A DNA stretch of 63,889 bases from Stenocarpella maydis. Its lineage: Eukaryota > Ascomycota > Sordariomycetes > Diaporthales > Diaporthaceae. The notes under the pieces are model-generated. The model had not been told where the DNA came from and did no database searches. It worked only from the letters and a program-made list of their open reading frames with translations. A program made the position numbers and the translations under genes. The DNA lies in the NCBI GenBank assembly GCA_002270565.1, contig NQMI01000181.1, positions 19,591-83,479 of the forward strand, given 5' to 3'. Below, one piece after another: positions 49,624-63,322 of this stretch (position 1 is the stretch's first letter; each line of letters starts with the position of its first letter).

Positions 49624-52237
49624 GGTCAACTTTGACCTGGTATGAATTGGAAACGAGGAACGCGGATATCAACTCGCGCAGGGACTAGGTGCTGGAAAAG
49701 ATAATTGGGACGAACACCCTTCTTAACGCGGCACAGACAAGCTGTATATTATAGCTTTCTTCGTGGGACAGCGGCTTAGGATGGGGCACGATAGTCACGG
49801 ATATGTACCTGCGACTCCCACATGGGCGGCCTTGTCATCTTGGTTGTACAATGAGATACCCGAAGACAGGGGGCAGGCTGGCATGTGCAGAACATCGTGG
49901 CATCCCTTGGTAGCAACACACCCTCGGCTGTGTGGGCGGGCCAGGGGGGCAGACGAATGAAATTTGGACGAAGGGCCGAAGCACGGATGCCATGCCTGTC
50001 AAGACTGCCTCAAACGCCTCTTGTGTTGTGGAGAAGAAGGCCCATGAGAAATGAGGTTGTTTCGCCCAGCCGGTCAGTCGCACCACTTGATGCGTTGAAG
50101 ATGGCCACAGGCTCCAAATCACCACTTCACGGGACCCCAGATGTGGATGGACCGGCGCTGGGCACATGAACAACGGGAGTGCCCGCCAATGTCAGCAGCC
50201 GTGGTAATATCCCCGGGGTTAGAGTCTGACTCGTTCGCCTACTCGCAGATGGGCAGGTGAGGGCGTTGGTGCCGTCAGAAGGGTTTGTGGTAGAGCCATT
50301 TGTCTGCTGGTGGCAGCCTTGGCGCACACAACGCCACGGAAAAGATGCCGATGGGCTCGGGAGCAGTGCCCGTGATTCGCTCTTCAGGAATTAAGGGCAG
50401 GCCCATCCAAGGGAATGTGAAGACTACGGTGCCCTTAGGGGGATCTAGCCTCAAGCGCCCGTCCAGCCAACAAAGCAACTGGACCGAAGACACCTTGGCC
50501 GGCCGGCCGCTTGGATCGACTGTGGCCCAATTAGGCGATCATCTGGACCGCTTGGTCACGACTCCCAGCGACGATGGCTTCATCCCGGGGCCGGATTGGC
50601 GTAAAGGAAATTGGACGCCTTGATGATATCCTCGTAGGGTTACATCGGTTCATCAAAGGCTGGACCCTGACGCGGAGTTCGAGGTCAAGTTCCAGCTCTG
50701 ATGGCCCGGGAGGATGTCGGCCTTATTACTCAAGAGAAAAGGACCTACAAGACGGTCGACAATTCTGCCATAAGGAGAAGGTGGCTGTCGGGCATATCCT
50801 GCAGCCCCCTGAAACCGTCAATATCATCTAGAACCAGGAGATCAGGTACAGGACGGAAGAGAGGCTCCCCTGCTTGGCCTTCCCAGCTTGCCCTCCGAAT
50901 CTTTGGTTCCGAGCAGCGACCCGTTGTCAGGCGGTCCTGTCTGCAGGGCGGGCGTGCCTGATCACAAGACAAGAGGGATGTTCCAGGTAGACACAAGTGA
51001 GGGTAGGGAGTGTGCTCACGTAGGACAAGGCAAACTTCACCCACAGCTCTTATGCCTTGCCAACGGTCTTGGGATGAGATCTGCGCAGGGGATCTGATCA
51101 GTGGACGGCTCCGCATGGTTAAAATTGCGGGGTGGGCTTTCTAGGCGCTACCGGCCACATGCTTCGTGACACACACCCTCTCAACCGCGATGTAACATGG
51201 GATTTGACGGGAAGGGAAAGCCTGTTGGAAACGTGCAAGCTTTGGCTTTCCGCGGTAACCCTTTTTGGCACGTCGGGAGGCTTACAAGGCCTCTCCCTGG
51301 GTGAGAAGACACAGTTGCAGCGGCGCTCTCGTGATGCAGTATGGCGATGGACATGAGATGCTTTGCAGTTGCGCGGATCATATGCCTAGGCTGTTGTACT
51401 AGTGAAAAGACGCCCATTACCCTTGTGACAGTGGCGCCCGGGCCAGTGGCTGGTTGGTGGTGGAATTGTGTGCAGCCACAGACGTGTTCCAGCCTCGGGC
51501 GGCGCATGAATGCGTGGATTTGGAGCTCAAGGCTGCAGCGCGTGCAGTGGCTGGCTTTTGTTCAGGTCTCGCCCTCGAACCTTGGGGAAATATAATGCTG
51601 ATTGATGTACAACCGGGCATGAGCCCCGGCCTCAGCTCAGGCTCGGTTTCGGGCGCGATTTCGGGCGCGATTTCGGGCGCGAATGCGAATGGGCGGGCAG
51701 CGATCCGCTCAGAGCCAAGCAATTGCCAAGCACTGGGAACAGATCGTGTGGGATAACGGCATCCAAATGCAAACGGCACGCAAGCCTTGTAGAGAAGGCA
51801 AGGGCAACGATGACGTTGATGTCCGATGGTGTGCGTGCGTGCATCAGGAAGCTTGACGAGACACGGCGGAAAGTTGATCATGGCTCGCCGTGCGCGTACG
51901 CGTGGATGGTTCGTCTTGGTGCTGCATGCTGGATAGCCCGGCATATCGATTGATAACACAAACAGCGATATCTGGCGAGAATTGTTATATTGCCTGCCTC
52001 ATCGTCATTGTTGCCGCATCCCGAGGCATCCTGAGCTGGGTCGTCCCGGCGCGTCGGTTCCGGAGCCATAGACGCATGAGAGAGGAGTTGATTGGGATAC
52101 TATTCGTGCGCAAACTCGACTCGGCCGAGATGCATCGATAGTGGAGGACATGGAGTTGTCAAATGTGGGGGCTGGCAGGCAAAAGGCGGTAGGTCACGCT
52201 CCGGCGGGAATATCGTGCCAAGATGGCAGTTCGGGTC
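49624..52237. other. 2.6-kb intergenic region
   Basis: Upstream of GH55. No motif-bearing frame found; it includes a short repeat of TTTCGGGCGCGA (three times, 51645-51680). Confidence 0.45.
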
Positions 52238-53696
52238 GGTGTATGCTGCTGGGTTGGGTAAGGCTGGATTATCGGAACCCACCCACGATACCTCGCAGCA
52301 ATGTTGCAATGGCAGCTGGACGAGGAGAGAGTTGTTTGATTGATGGAGCAACATTTGAAGGCGTAGTGGACCACTTTCTCCACATGCTCATGGGCGTGCA
52401 CATTAAGGAGCACCAGGAATACGGTGCGAATACGGTGCAGGGGAGAGAAAAGCATATTTAATCAACGGCGCGGAAGTGCGGCGTATTGCTGGTAAGGTAC
52501 GGAGTAGATACGTGGACGCGGAAACTTGAACTTGTCCGTCTCTATCTCCCATCTCCCTTTTCCATTATCCACCTCCGCACACCCACCCATCAAACACTCT
52601 CTCTCTGGGCTGCCAGGGGGTCAACGGCTCGGCTCCTTTCCCCAGATTCTCCCCGGATTTCGTGGGACCTGGAACCAGCTTCGTCCTGACAGCTTCTCCA
52701 ATTCGGCTTTCCAATCTAGCAAAACCCCACAGTCAGCCCGCTCAACCTGGTCAACCAGCAGGGAAATGGCGCTGTAGATATCGATATCTACATGGTACTA
52801 CTAACACATGTAGTATTGCATTATGCATAGATGCTGCTGGCAATTGAGAGAGAAGCTGAGCATCCCAAGAGTCAGGCCAGCAGACCGGCCGGCCGGCAGA
52901 TCGCCCAGAGGTAACATGATTGCAGAAAAAGAGACATCGTCATCATGAACCTCGTGACATACAAGGACGGACTCGTGCTCCCGCCTCTAATTGGCGCGCA
53001 GAGGCTTCGGGGCTAGAGCAAGCAAGCTCGGCAACCAGCGACAGCTCCGGCCCAAAGCACTGCCGAGGAAGACCCCGCCTTCTGCCATCTTTACCACACA
53101 TTAGCTTTCTGTCCCCCAGCAACTTCTGTCACCCTGGCCCCTGGCCCGTGGCAAGGTGTCTCCAATGATGCGGGGACGGGCTGGAGAAAGACCTTTTCCC
53201 TTACGGTTCCTGGTTAATATATGCCAAACATCACTCAACTGTCGGTTTGGGACAAGACAACGAGAAATGAGGGATGGCAGTTTTAGGGTTCAAGTTGTGT
53301 CCTATTTGTGAAGCTGGCAGGCAATAACCAGGCCAGAGGAGACGCAATACCTGGGTGATAACAAGGGTCCATGCTTAATATCTAGGTCCTGACCTAGGTA
53401 GGTAGCCTACTTTTCCTGCTTACCCGGTAATACCACCTACCTAGGTACGGTGCAGTAGCAGCAAGACGGTGCGGCGCAGCGCACGGCGAGCCAACACGCT
53501 ACGTTGCATACGACGTTTCTAATGAGTCTGACCTGCTGTTGCTTTTATTACTGCAAGTCAGTCAGTCTGTATCTGAGCCAGTGTCGTGCCATGCCAGCTT
53601 TCCACTCTTGTTTGCTGATGCTCACCTCCGAAAAACCCCAACTCGTTGCAAGATTCTTCCCCCCCTCCCCTCCCCCCTCCCTTCTCCTCTCCTCAT
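52238..53696 (+). repeat. 1,459-bp direct repeat, first copy (no gene)
   Basis: It matches 53730-55188 over its length with a constant offset of 1,492 bp. No gene is recognised within it; the open frames it contains are duplicated exactly. See the N at 53721. Confidence 0.9.
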
Positions 53697-53720
53697 GTAG
53701 GTTATGCTGCTTTTTACTTC

Positions 53721-53721
53721 N
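53721..53721. other. Single undetermined base (N) at a contig-like join
   Basis: This is the only N in the window. It lies in the 33-bp spacer between the two copies of the 1,459-bp repeat. Confidence 0.95.
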
Positions 53722-53729
53722 AGAGACAG

Positions 53730-55188
53730 GGTGTATGCTGCTGGGTTGGGTAAGGCTGGATTATCGGAACCCACCCACGATACCTCGCAGCAATGTTGCA
53801 ATGGCAGCTGGACGAGGAGAGAGTTGTTTGATTGATGGAGCAACATTTGAAGGCGTAGTGGACCACTTTCTCCACATGCTCATGGGCGTGCACATTAAGG
53901 AGCACCAGGAATACGGTGCGAATACGGTGCAGGGGAGAGAAAAGCATATTTAATCAACGGCGCGGAAGTGCGGCGTATTGCTGGTAAGGTACGGAGTAGA
54001 TACGTGGACGCGGAAACTTGAACTTGTCCGTCTCTATCTCCCATCTCCCTTTTCCATTATCCACCTCCGCACACCCACCCATCAAACACTCTCTCTCTGG
54101 GCTGCCAGGGGGTCAACGGCTCGGCTCCTTTCCCCAGATTCTCCCCGGATTTCGTGGGACCTGGAACCAGCTTCGTCCTGACAGCTTCTCCAATTCGGCT
54201 TTCCAATCTAGCAAAACCCCACAGTCAGCCCGCTCAACCTGGTCAACCAGCAGGGAAATGGCGCTGTAGATATCGATATCTACATGGTACTACTAACACA
54301 TGTAGTATTGCATTATGCATAGATGCTGCTGGCAATTGAGAGAGAAGCTGAGCATCCCAAGAGTCAGGCCAGCAGACCGGCCGGCCGGCAGATCGCCCAG
54401 AGGTAACATGATTGCAGAAAAAGAGACATCGTCATCATGAACCTCGTGACATACAAGGACGGACTCGTGCTCCCGCCTCTAATTGGCGCGCAGAGGCTTC
54501 GGGGCTAGAGCAAGCAAGCTCGGCAACCAGCGACAGCTCCGGCCCAAAGCACTGCCGAGGAAGACCCCGCCTTCTGCCATCTTTACCACACATTAGCTTT
54601 CTGTCCCCCAGCAACTTCTGTCACCCTGGCCCCTGGCCCGTGGCAAGGTGTCTCCAATGATGCGGGGACGGGCTGGAGAAAGACCTTTTCCCTTACGGTT
54701 CCTGGTTAATATATGCCAAACATCACTCAACTGTCGGTTTGGGACAAGACAACGAGAAATGAGGGATGGCAGTTTTAGGGTTCAAGTTGTGTCCTATTTG
54801 TGAAGCTGGCAGGCAATAACCAGGCCAGAGGAGACGCAATACCTGGGTGATAACAAGGGTCCATGCTTAATATCTAGGTCCTGACCTAGGTAGGTAGCCT
54901 ACTTTTCCTGCTTACCCGGTAATACCACCTACCTAGGTACGGTGCAGTAGCAGCAAGACGGTGCGGCGCAGCGCACGGCGAGCCAACACGCTACGTTGCA
55001 TACGACGTTTCTAATGAGTCTGACCTGCTGTTGCTTTTATTACTGCAAGTCAGTCAGTCTGTATCTGAGCCAGTGTCGTGCCATGCCAGCTTTCCACTCT
55101 TGTTTGCTGATGCTCACCTCCGAAAAACCCCAACTCGTTGCAAGATTCTTCCCCCCCTCCCCTCCCCCCTCCCTTCTCCTCTCCTCAT
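53730..55188 (+). repeat. 1,459-bp direct repeat, second copy (no gene)
   Basis: Sequence identical by eye to 52238-53696, then continues into unique sequence. Confidence 0.9.
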
Positions 55189-57884
55189 CTCCTCACACAC
55201 GTATGCTCCGTGAGTACACTACACTCATTCCCTCTCCCTTGTACCACGACCCCCCATCTCTCCCACCAAAGTGACCCAAGGAGAGGCGGGAATAAAAAGA
55301 AGGGGAAAAAGATATTCTAGTACGCACCGTTTGCTGGCTGCTGCCCGCCCCAAGGCGCCAACCTCCACCCACACCCGTTTGATCGCCCCCCCGCCTCCGC
55401 ATTTCCTCCCACACCTCAGCATCTACCCGGACTACAGCTTTATGGAGCACAACGGCACGGCACCAGCATCAGCACCAGCACGAGAGCAGACGTGCTCGTC
55501 TCCACATTGCGACCAGCACATCAAGCAGTCAGCTCCAGCAGAAGCAGAAGCAGAGCAAACACAGTGCCCCATCCGCCTGCCGACCTAGCCCTGGCCAACA
55601 CGAGGAAAGCAGTACCAACACGTCCTTCTGCTGCTCGTTTGTTCTTCTGCTGCCTTCTCAGATCAAAACCCACTCAACGCTCGGGTCGACTTGATTTCTC
55701 TGACCGTCCCGAATCGAGAACGCCTTTGTCCACTTCTTTCCTCGTATCGCCGGGCCTTGTTTCTCCCACGCGCCTCGCCTCGCCTCGCCTCAACCCCGCG
55801 TTTTCATCGCCTTGGTTGAGCCGTCCACTGCTCGCTCTCCTGCCCCATCATTCTCCTCCTCCTCCTCCTCCTCCTCCACCTTCTTGTCCCAATCCCCACA
55901 TCAATCGACGCCATTGAGGAGGGTCCGCATCTCCAACTCGTCTCAGCCGTCACCAAACACCATCTGCGACTGCACATATACAGACAGCAGTACACTCGGT
56001 CGTTATACCGCAGTGCAGCCGCCAATCCGTGCAGTCAGGCAGGTCAGGACCAAGAACAACTTGGAGAAGGCAGTCATCCTCCTCCATCACCAGGATTAGA
56101 TCTACATACGTACGCGTACACATACACGTACACACACACACACACACACACACACGCAGCAGAAATAGAGAGAAGCAAGTGGTAGTGGTACGTACGTGCT
56201 CGTCATCTCCTTCTGTCACATTCCCATATGCTCTGCATCGCCATGCCCATGTCTTGCATTGCCATACTTTGTTTGTCCCTTCTCCGCTCTTCCACGCAAT
56301 GCCATGCCATGACATGCTATCCGCGTTGCCTTGTCTTGCCCATGTCGCGCCGCGCCGCTCCTTCTTCGATTGACCTTTCCGCTCTCTCCCATCCAGCCTT
56401 CCCGACGATCCAGCCATAAACAAGACTTCACTCTGGTTTCAGAACTTCTCCAACTTGAGCCTCCCCCTGTCCTGCCCTGTCCTGCCAAAGTAGGTCCCCA
56501 ACCTGCTCTGCCCATTAGCCCCATCTGCCCATCTGCCCATCTGCCACTCTCAGATTGCCTCGTCCTCGTCGCTGTGTGTGTGATCCCCGGTTGGATTGGC
56601 TTTGCTCGCTTCGCTCTGCCATGCCCTCCCCTGCCCTCCCATGCTGTCCTGGTTTTCTCCAATTCCGTCCCGTCTTTTGCTTCTGATTTCCGCATGATAT
56701 CACAACTTTCGCGTCCCGTCGTCGCCGGCAGTCGCTGCATCTCGCTCACCAGACCATGTCGACGACGACGACTACCGAGACACGCCGTCAGGCTTCCCCG
56801 CTTCCCTTTTTCCGCATCGACCCAAAGTCCCACCCTCACCCCGGGCGCACCACAAGCACTCATGCCGTACCAACACCCTGCTCATATACACATCGCGCTC
56901 ACTCTCATATACAAAGGCCCGCGCACGCACGCACGCGCATGCGCCGAACATACACCCTGCACACATATGCACTCGCAGTAGTCCATGTTTCGCCTACTTG
57001 GATTCTAATTGCTAATATGCACACAGACAATCAGATCAGCTCTATTCCCTGCCATCGGGCCACCCTCCTTCACCCCTCCCTCACCTTACGCTCCTGACTT
57101 GGACGACATCACTTTTCATCTCAACTCCTACTATCGGCATAGCCACCCAAATTGCCCGACCTCCTCTGCCTCCTCTGCCTTCTCCGCCTGGGCACCCGCA
57201 CGACTGTCATTGACCTTACCGGCCAATTGGATCTTGCTTCTTGGATCTCGACCACTCAATCCAACCGGATCTGTGCACCGGAGTGCTTCGGCTTCCAACC
57301 CTCCCTCAGCCGCCCCCCACAGTTCACACGAGCATTCCGTCCCACCCTCTGGGCCTCCTGCCGGGCCTCATTCGACACTGTCTCACTTGACCCCCGGCTG
57401 TAGCCAAGTTGAAGGGACTGGAGCCCATTGTACCTGGTACTTACCGCCCCCTCGGGAGTGTACTCCGTCTTGCCTGTCTACCGCAGCCCTCGGACCTCCC
57501 GTACTGCCACGGATGACACTGCTCTGCTTGGGGTAAGTGACTCGTCTATCAGTGCCACATACGACAACAGGCCGAGAACACCAACCTGCGGGCGCCACCT
57601 CTTGCGCATGCAAGGGCCAACCTTCCAAGCCCGGCTTGTCTACTCACCTTGAAAATTGGGTTTCCTCGGCAGCCGGGGCGGTGCGCGCTCAGTTCGTCCC
57701 CTTGACGCGCATCAGTCGTCAAGCTTTTTGTCTACCTGGTCGACATACTCCGTCCTCCCCGGCCCGGTCCCCCACACCTGGCACCAGCACGCCTCATTCT
57801 GTCCCACAGAATTCTGTCCCACAGACATCCTACACGTTCCAATACCCCAATCTTGGAGGCAGATCCCACTACTGCTGCCCAAAG
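55189..57884 (+). promoter_or_regulatory. Long CT-rich upstream region of the C2H2 gene
   Basis: About 2.7 kb with pyrimidine-rich tracts on the plus strand, a TCC run (55850-55878) and a CA microsatellite (56130-56155), and no recognised gene. The frame of the C2H2 start is open back to about 57537, so a longer N-terminus is possible, but the sequence there has no domain. It probably contains the promoter and a long 5' UTR with introns. Confidence 0.5.
56130..56155 (+). repeat. (CA)n microsatellite
   Basis: About thirteen CA units, next to ACGTAC-rich sequence. Confidence 0.85.
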
Positions 57885-60800
57885 ATGCTTTCCATCCAGT
57901 CCGTAGAAGGGCCCAGCCCACCTCGTGCAGACGAGAACGGTGACATGAAGCAGCAGAAGCCAAAGACGCTACCATGCAAATACTGCAACAAATGGTTTAG
58001 GTAAGCTGACAGATTGATTAATTACTATCCCCCCCCCGGTGCTGTCACCCGCTGACGCGGGGTCTTTCGTCTGGTACAGGCGAGTAGAACACGTGCAGAG
58101 ACATGAGAGAACACACACCAAGGAGAAACCATTCTCATGCAATTGGGACGGCTGCGGAAAGAGTTTCGGCAGAAGGTGAGCTACTGTCCTCGTCCTATCT
58201 CTTCCCCCATTGTCTGTACCTCCATTTGGGCAAACAAACATGACCTGGCCCTGTCCACCACCTGGTCTAGCCACCCTCGTACGCTGTACTCCATTGCCTC
58301 TACCCCAACTGCATGTCGCCATATATGGTCCCGCATCCCGTGCTCTGCTCCTCCACAAACGTATCGCGCATCTTATCACCTTCCTCCTGTAACCCACCTT
58401 GTCTCCAGATTGTGCTTACATGGACATCAGAGACCTTCTCGTCCGCCACGAGAAGCTCGTGCATCTCAGCGATGGCAGCAAAGACACCAATGGCATCAAC
58501 ACCCAGCGGCGCAAGTCATCGGCGACAAACACCCAGTCTAGCCCCACCAAGAGCCAGGCCGATACCGAGATGCTCGGTATGCAACAGACGCCCACCCAGG
58601 CCCATTTCGCCCCGGATGCCGCCATGTCCGCCGTCGTCTCGAGCCTGCCCCCCGACTCGCGCATCGCCCCCCGGCCTGCGGCTGCCTGCAACCTCGACCT
58701 GCTCTCCGACGCCGCAACCCACCTTGCTTCCGCCGGCGACGTGTCATCGATGCAGAACATGCTCCCAGACATGAGTCAACAGCAGACACCTGTCGGACGA
58801 GTCGATGGTATGCCCTCTTATGGTGACAGGAGCCGAGATCAGGACCCAGCGGTCTATTCCACGCCATTTCCCGTCACCACGGCCTCGTACTCGGTATCAT
58901 CGGCGCCCTTCCCAATAACGTCGGCGCCTTTTCCTGTCACTTCGGCGACCTTCCCTGTCACATCCAACGCGCAGCCAAACTTTGAAGGTTATGACCTCTT
59001 CATGGACGACTTTGGCACACAATCGCACTTCCTACCTGCTGGTGTTGATACGGAGCAGTCCTTCGGTGGCTGGCGGGCGGGAACCTCCTCCTTCCCGTCG
59101 AGGTTCCCTTCCCTGGCCCCCGAGGCCTCCACGGATGGTACAGGTAGGCTGCAAGATGAGGTTATGAAAGCGCCGCTCTGGAGGATCTCGAGCAACGACC
59201 ACAGCGTCATAAAGAGCCGCCTCGACGAGTTCTCGAGCGTGCTTCCAAACGACTTCGTTTTCCCATCGCGACACACCCTGACGCGGTACCTCGAGGGATA
59301 CATCAGCGGCTTCCAAGACCACCTTCCCTTCCTACACATACCGACCCTGAACCCGAGCGAGATCGCCCCCGAGCTCCTCTTGGCGATTGCCTCAGTCGGG
59401 GCACAGTACCGATTCGAAAGCCACCGTGGCCATGCTCTCTGGTATGCTGCCAAGGCTGTCGCCCTCGAGCAGATCAGAAGACGCCACAGCCACGAGGTAC
59501 ACACGCTGCTACCAACCCCAGCCGCGTACAGCCCGCATTCCACACGTGCATCCCCCAGTTCTGGCTTCCGCCATTCCTTCACATCGGTCCATTCGGACCG
59601 GCCCATGACGCAGGAGACCCACCGAGAGCCATAGTAAGACCCAAACTCACCCTAAATCTTACCGGTCCATTGACACTCTCCCTTAGCTCTCCGAATAATC
59701 CCCAGTCCCGCCTGGAGACGATACAGGCCCTTCTCTTGCTTTTCTCCGTGGGCCTCTGGGGAGCCAAGGCCATTCTGCAAGATGCTCTGTCCCTGCAAAG
59801 CCAGCTGGCCCTGCTGATACGTGACGAAGGCCTAAACTCTAATCCGACGCAGATTGGGGATTGGGAGACGTGGGTGAGGAATGAGGGCAGCAACCGGACC
59901 AAGCTGATTGCCTACTGCTACTTCAACCTCTGCAGTGTTGCCTACAATAGCCCGCCTGTCTTGTTCACGTCCGAGATGAACTTGTTCCTTCCTGGCCCTG
60001 CCCGCCTCTGGAGGGCAGAGAGCGCATGGGCATGGCGGGAGGCACGGCAGTCCGTGCAGTACATGGAGCTCTCCCTACAGGACGCATTGTCGAGGCTCCT
60101 GCAGCGGCCATCCCAGGGGCCGCTGAACGACCTGACGTCACTCGGCAACTACGTTCTGATACACGCCTTGATCCAGCACATTTACTTGCTCAAGCAGACA
60201 TCGTTCGCCAACACATCTCCTTTTGACATCCATAGGGGCCTTAAGGCAGAGGATGTGGAAGAAGTCACACAGGCGTTGCGTGTGTGGCAGTTGGGGTTCG
60301 AGGAGCACCGCATGCGGATCACACAGTCGGCGCAGCAGATGGGCAGCGAGAACTTCCCGGGCGGGCCGGTCTCCTTCGACGCCACTGCGCTCTCCCGACT
60401 GGCGCATATCCGCCTACACACGGACCTTGTGCCTGCTCGGGCGCTTGAGAGCCGTGAGCCGTATGCCGCTGCAAACATCTTCAACAACCTGCCCCTGTTG
60501 CCACGGGGCCCACGTCTCAACAAGGCGATACTGCAAGCCGTGCACGCCCTCTCCATGCTCGTCAAAGCTGGTATCAACTACATTGCTCGTACCAAGTCTC
60601 TCGAGTGGAGCATGCAGCACTCCTGTGAGTTACCAAGTTTCCCTTCTCCATCCGAGGATGTGGGTGAGAGAGAGAAGACGGCCAGACACTGACATTCTAC
60701 GTTCCAGTGTGCAACCTGGAGTGTGCAGTCCTCCTTGCCAAATGGCTGATGACGATGGCATCGATGAACCCGGCCGAGATGCAGACAGCCGAGGAGAAGT

Positions 60801-61096
60801 CCATACTGGCGTCGATCCGGACGATAGTGGACGAGACGGAGTACGCCGTCCCCATCGATCCTAGCCTCGCCGCCCAGCAACCCTCGAGGATGGACGGGTC
60901 ACTCAACGATTCACAGAAGTTGCGCCAGCTGGCATCTGCTGTCCTCCGCATCTGGGCCAAAACCTTCAAAGGGGAGCACATCTTTGAGCTTGTCAAGACA
61001 ATGGGCCACGGCCTCGAGATTTACTCAAACATCCTGGACAAGCCGAGGGACCAGCCCTCGCTGGGACGGATGTCTTCTGGCTCCATTCTTGAGTAG
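57885..61096 (+). CDS. C2H2 zinc-finger regulator with fungal-specific domain
   Basis: Five exons, 57885-58000, 58080-58175, 58431-59633, 59687-60624 and 60708-61096, give 913 residues; all four introns are GT-AG. Two adjacent C2H2 fingers lie at residues 31-53 (LPCKYCNKWFR, then VQRHERTH) and 58-84 (FSCNWDGCGKSF, then LLVRHEKLVH), each interrupted by an intron. The linker HTKEKPF between them is the classic finger linker. A Ser/Thr/Pro-rich region with repeated APFPVTSA-like units (about 230-265) follows, then a fungal-specific regulatory domain from about residue 310 (HTLTRYLEGYISGFQDHLPF, ELLLAIASVGAQYRFE). Fungal proteins of this build regulate nitrogen or carbon use, for example AmdX-type factors, but the target here is unknown. 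The third exon start was placed after CATCAG, which joins GRR to DLLVRHEK. Confidence 0.88.
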
Positions 61097-62201
61097 GCGT
61101 TTCCCAGTGTGAAGTGCAAGGGATCGCCACTGCCTCTTCAGCAGGCCAAGGCAACATATGCCCAGACATGGGCTTGAAATTCAATCACTCTCCTGTCCGT
61201 GGGCAGAAGGGAGGGTAGCCTAGAGACATCTGTGCTTGGCAACCTGTTAAAAAATGAAAGTCCGAAAGAGATTGAAAGGTACAAGCGGCAATATTTATTG
61301 TCAGCCCTCTGGGGGAAGCGAGACCATGTGCTAACGATGGAATTTGTGTAAAGCGACCTGGCCTCAGATCCAGGAGCGGCGTGCCTCTGTGCGTGATGCC
61401 CTCTGGTTATGTAGAGTAGGAAGCTAGCTCATGACTTATTTTGGCATGTGAAAACCACAAAAATGGATGATGGTGATAGACATGCTTAATGTGATAATGT
61501 TACTTCCCGGCCCCGGAGTGGCAGCTGGTCAGAGTGTGATCTATGTCTCTTTGAGCCGTGGACACTCGTGCCATGTATTTGGTCACATCGCAGAAGTAGA
61601 ACTACTAAACTGACCTTTTATTGTTTTGGCCTTTCTTGTGGGTTCGCTGGAGTGCTAATGCCGAATTAGAAAGCAATGTCGAGTCCAGTCAAGGCTTTCT
61701 CAGGCTTTCTCCAGCTCATCACGCCCGTCCAGACTGGCTGCCCAGCTTGTTCCTTCCTTGCTAGGGTCCCCAACATACTGGAATGTTCACAGGCTTGGAA
61801 AGAGAGTGCCTTCCTTCTGATTCCCCCTGTCCCTAAGGGTTCCTCTAGGCATAACTCAGAACCTCGACCTTCCAGGCGACTCTCCAGAAAAGAGTTCTGC
61901 CTTTCATGCCTCCCCAACCATCTTCCACCCCTTCATCCAGTCCTTGTTTTATGAGCATCCCACACTGCCCAGAGCATCTTTCAGAGCACTCATAGAGCAT
62001 CTTCTCTCCCCGTCTCTTGTCCCCGCATGACAGCTACAACCTCATGCCATCCTCTTCCACGACCCTATCGTTTGGAACAAATCCCAGCCCTGACGTATCC
62101 CCCGCCTTGTTCGCTGTTCCGTTCAATCCCCATCGTGTCTTACAGCACGCGCTTTCCCATCCACTTTTACCACAGCCATTGGGGAAAAGAAGAGAACCAC
62201 G
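61097..62201. other. 1.1-kb intergenic region
   Basis: Between the C2H2 stop and the RNase H-fold gene. No supported gene. Confidence 0.45.
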
Positions 62202-63322
62202 ATGGCGTCACTTTATATCCCAACATTAACATATAACATGGCCACCCACCCGCACGCAACCAAGATGAACCACTATCAGTTGGAACGATCACCCGGCGAC
62301 GGCTTCATTTATGCAGCCATTCCAGACCCATTGACTCGCACCGCGACGCCGTTTTATGACTCGCACTCTCTGATCATCGCCGTCGCTGGTAAGGGATACG
62401 CTCATTTGCTTGCACCGACGTGCTCAACCAGGACGCGTCCACATGGGATCGAGATGAGAACACGCGTCTTGATAAGCGTGGTGGACCCCTTCCCTTGGGG
62501 CCCCATGTAGCGCATGTGCTGACATCAAACTCCCCACACAGGCTCCTTCAGGCATGAGATGTTCTGCTATCCCGGTCCACGCGCGAGCTATGCCGTCTTC
62601 TTTGGCCCTGGGAACCCCTTCAACGACGCCGAAACCCCCCTCGTTGCCCAGCCTGGGACTTTCTTTTCTCTCCAGAGAGGCGAACTTACTGGAGCAGTGA
62701 TGGCTTTACATTCCGTGGCGAAGATCCTGGAGAAGGGCCTGGCCTTAGGCGGTCCGTTGCAGAGGGTGATCATCAAGACAGACTCGGAGTATGTTGCTGT
62801 CGGAGCCACGGAACGGATCTTGACGTGGCTGAGCAGAGGCTGGTAAGATCTGGCATTCTTATCCTTTCACACGACCTCCCCATAAAACTAGCCCTTTGAA
62901 GCCCTTCCACCGTCAAAACATCCCTCCCCCCCCAATTGCCTGGCCGTGGACCAGCTAGCAGACCCAACTTCACTCTGTTTCCACTACACCAAGCCCGCAA
63001 TGAACAGCTGACGAGGTGAAAAGGATCGGGCGCGGCCAGTCCAACATCCGTGACTGGGATCTCTGGGAAGTCCTCCTGGCACTTCTAGACATAGTTAAGC
63101 GCCTTTGGGGTGTTGAGGTGCTCTTCTGGTGGGTGCCTCCAGATTGTAAGTCCTCCATGAAAGGATGCCGCCGTTTGCAATTGTCTGACCTTTCTAGGGA
63201 ATCGCGACGCAAGGTCTCTCGCCAAGGAGGGATTGAAGATCCCTCCTCCCAGGCCCACTCAAGACCGTCGGAAGCGCAAGGTAGAGATAATTTGCTCCAT
63301 GCCTCTCGGGTCATGCTTGTAG
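62202..63322 (+). CDS. RNase H-fold protein with altered active site
   Basis: Exons 62202-62388, 62542-62842, 63024-63145 and 63198-63322 give about 244 residues (introns 62389-62541, 62843-63023, 63146-63197). Family motifs appear in order: IIAVAGSFR (first strand), ARASYAVFFGPGNPFN style second strand, RGELTGAVMALHSV (Glu), VIIKTDSEYVAVGATE (Asp), DWDLWEVLLALLDIVK and WVPPDWNRDARSLAKEG (last Asp). RNase H enzymes cut RNA in RNA-DNA hybrids using a D-E-D-D set. Here the first Asp is Ala62 at an exon junction. The third acceptor (AAG before GATCGG) restores RGW-IGRGQSN. The 3' end is uncertain: instead of the TAG at 63320-63322, a 42-nt GTAGAG...TAG intron (63281-63322) would extend the frame to 63544. 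Confidence 0.72.

Noticed and set aside
52141..54660. Repeated frames such as those at 52486 and 53978 as a tandem gene pair
   Set aside because: They lie inside the probable assembly duplication and have no motif.
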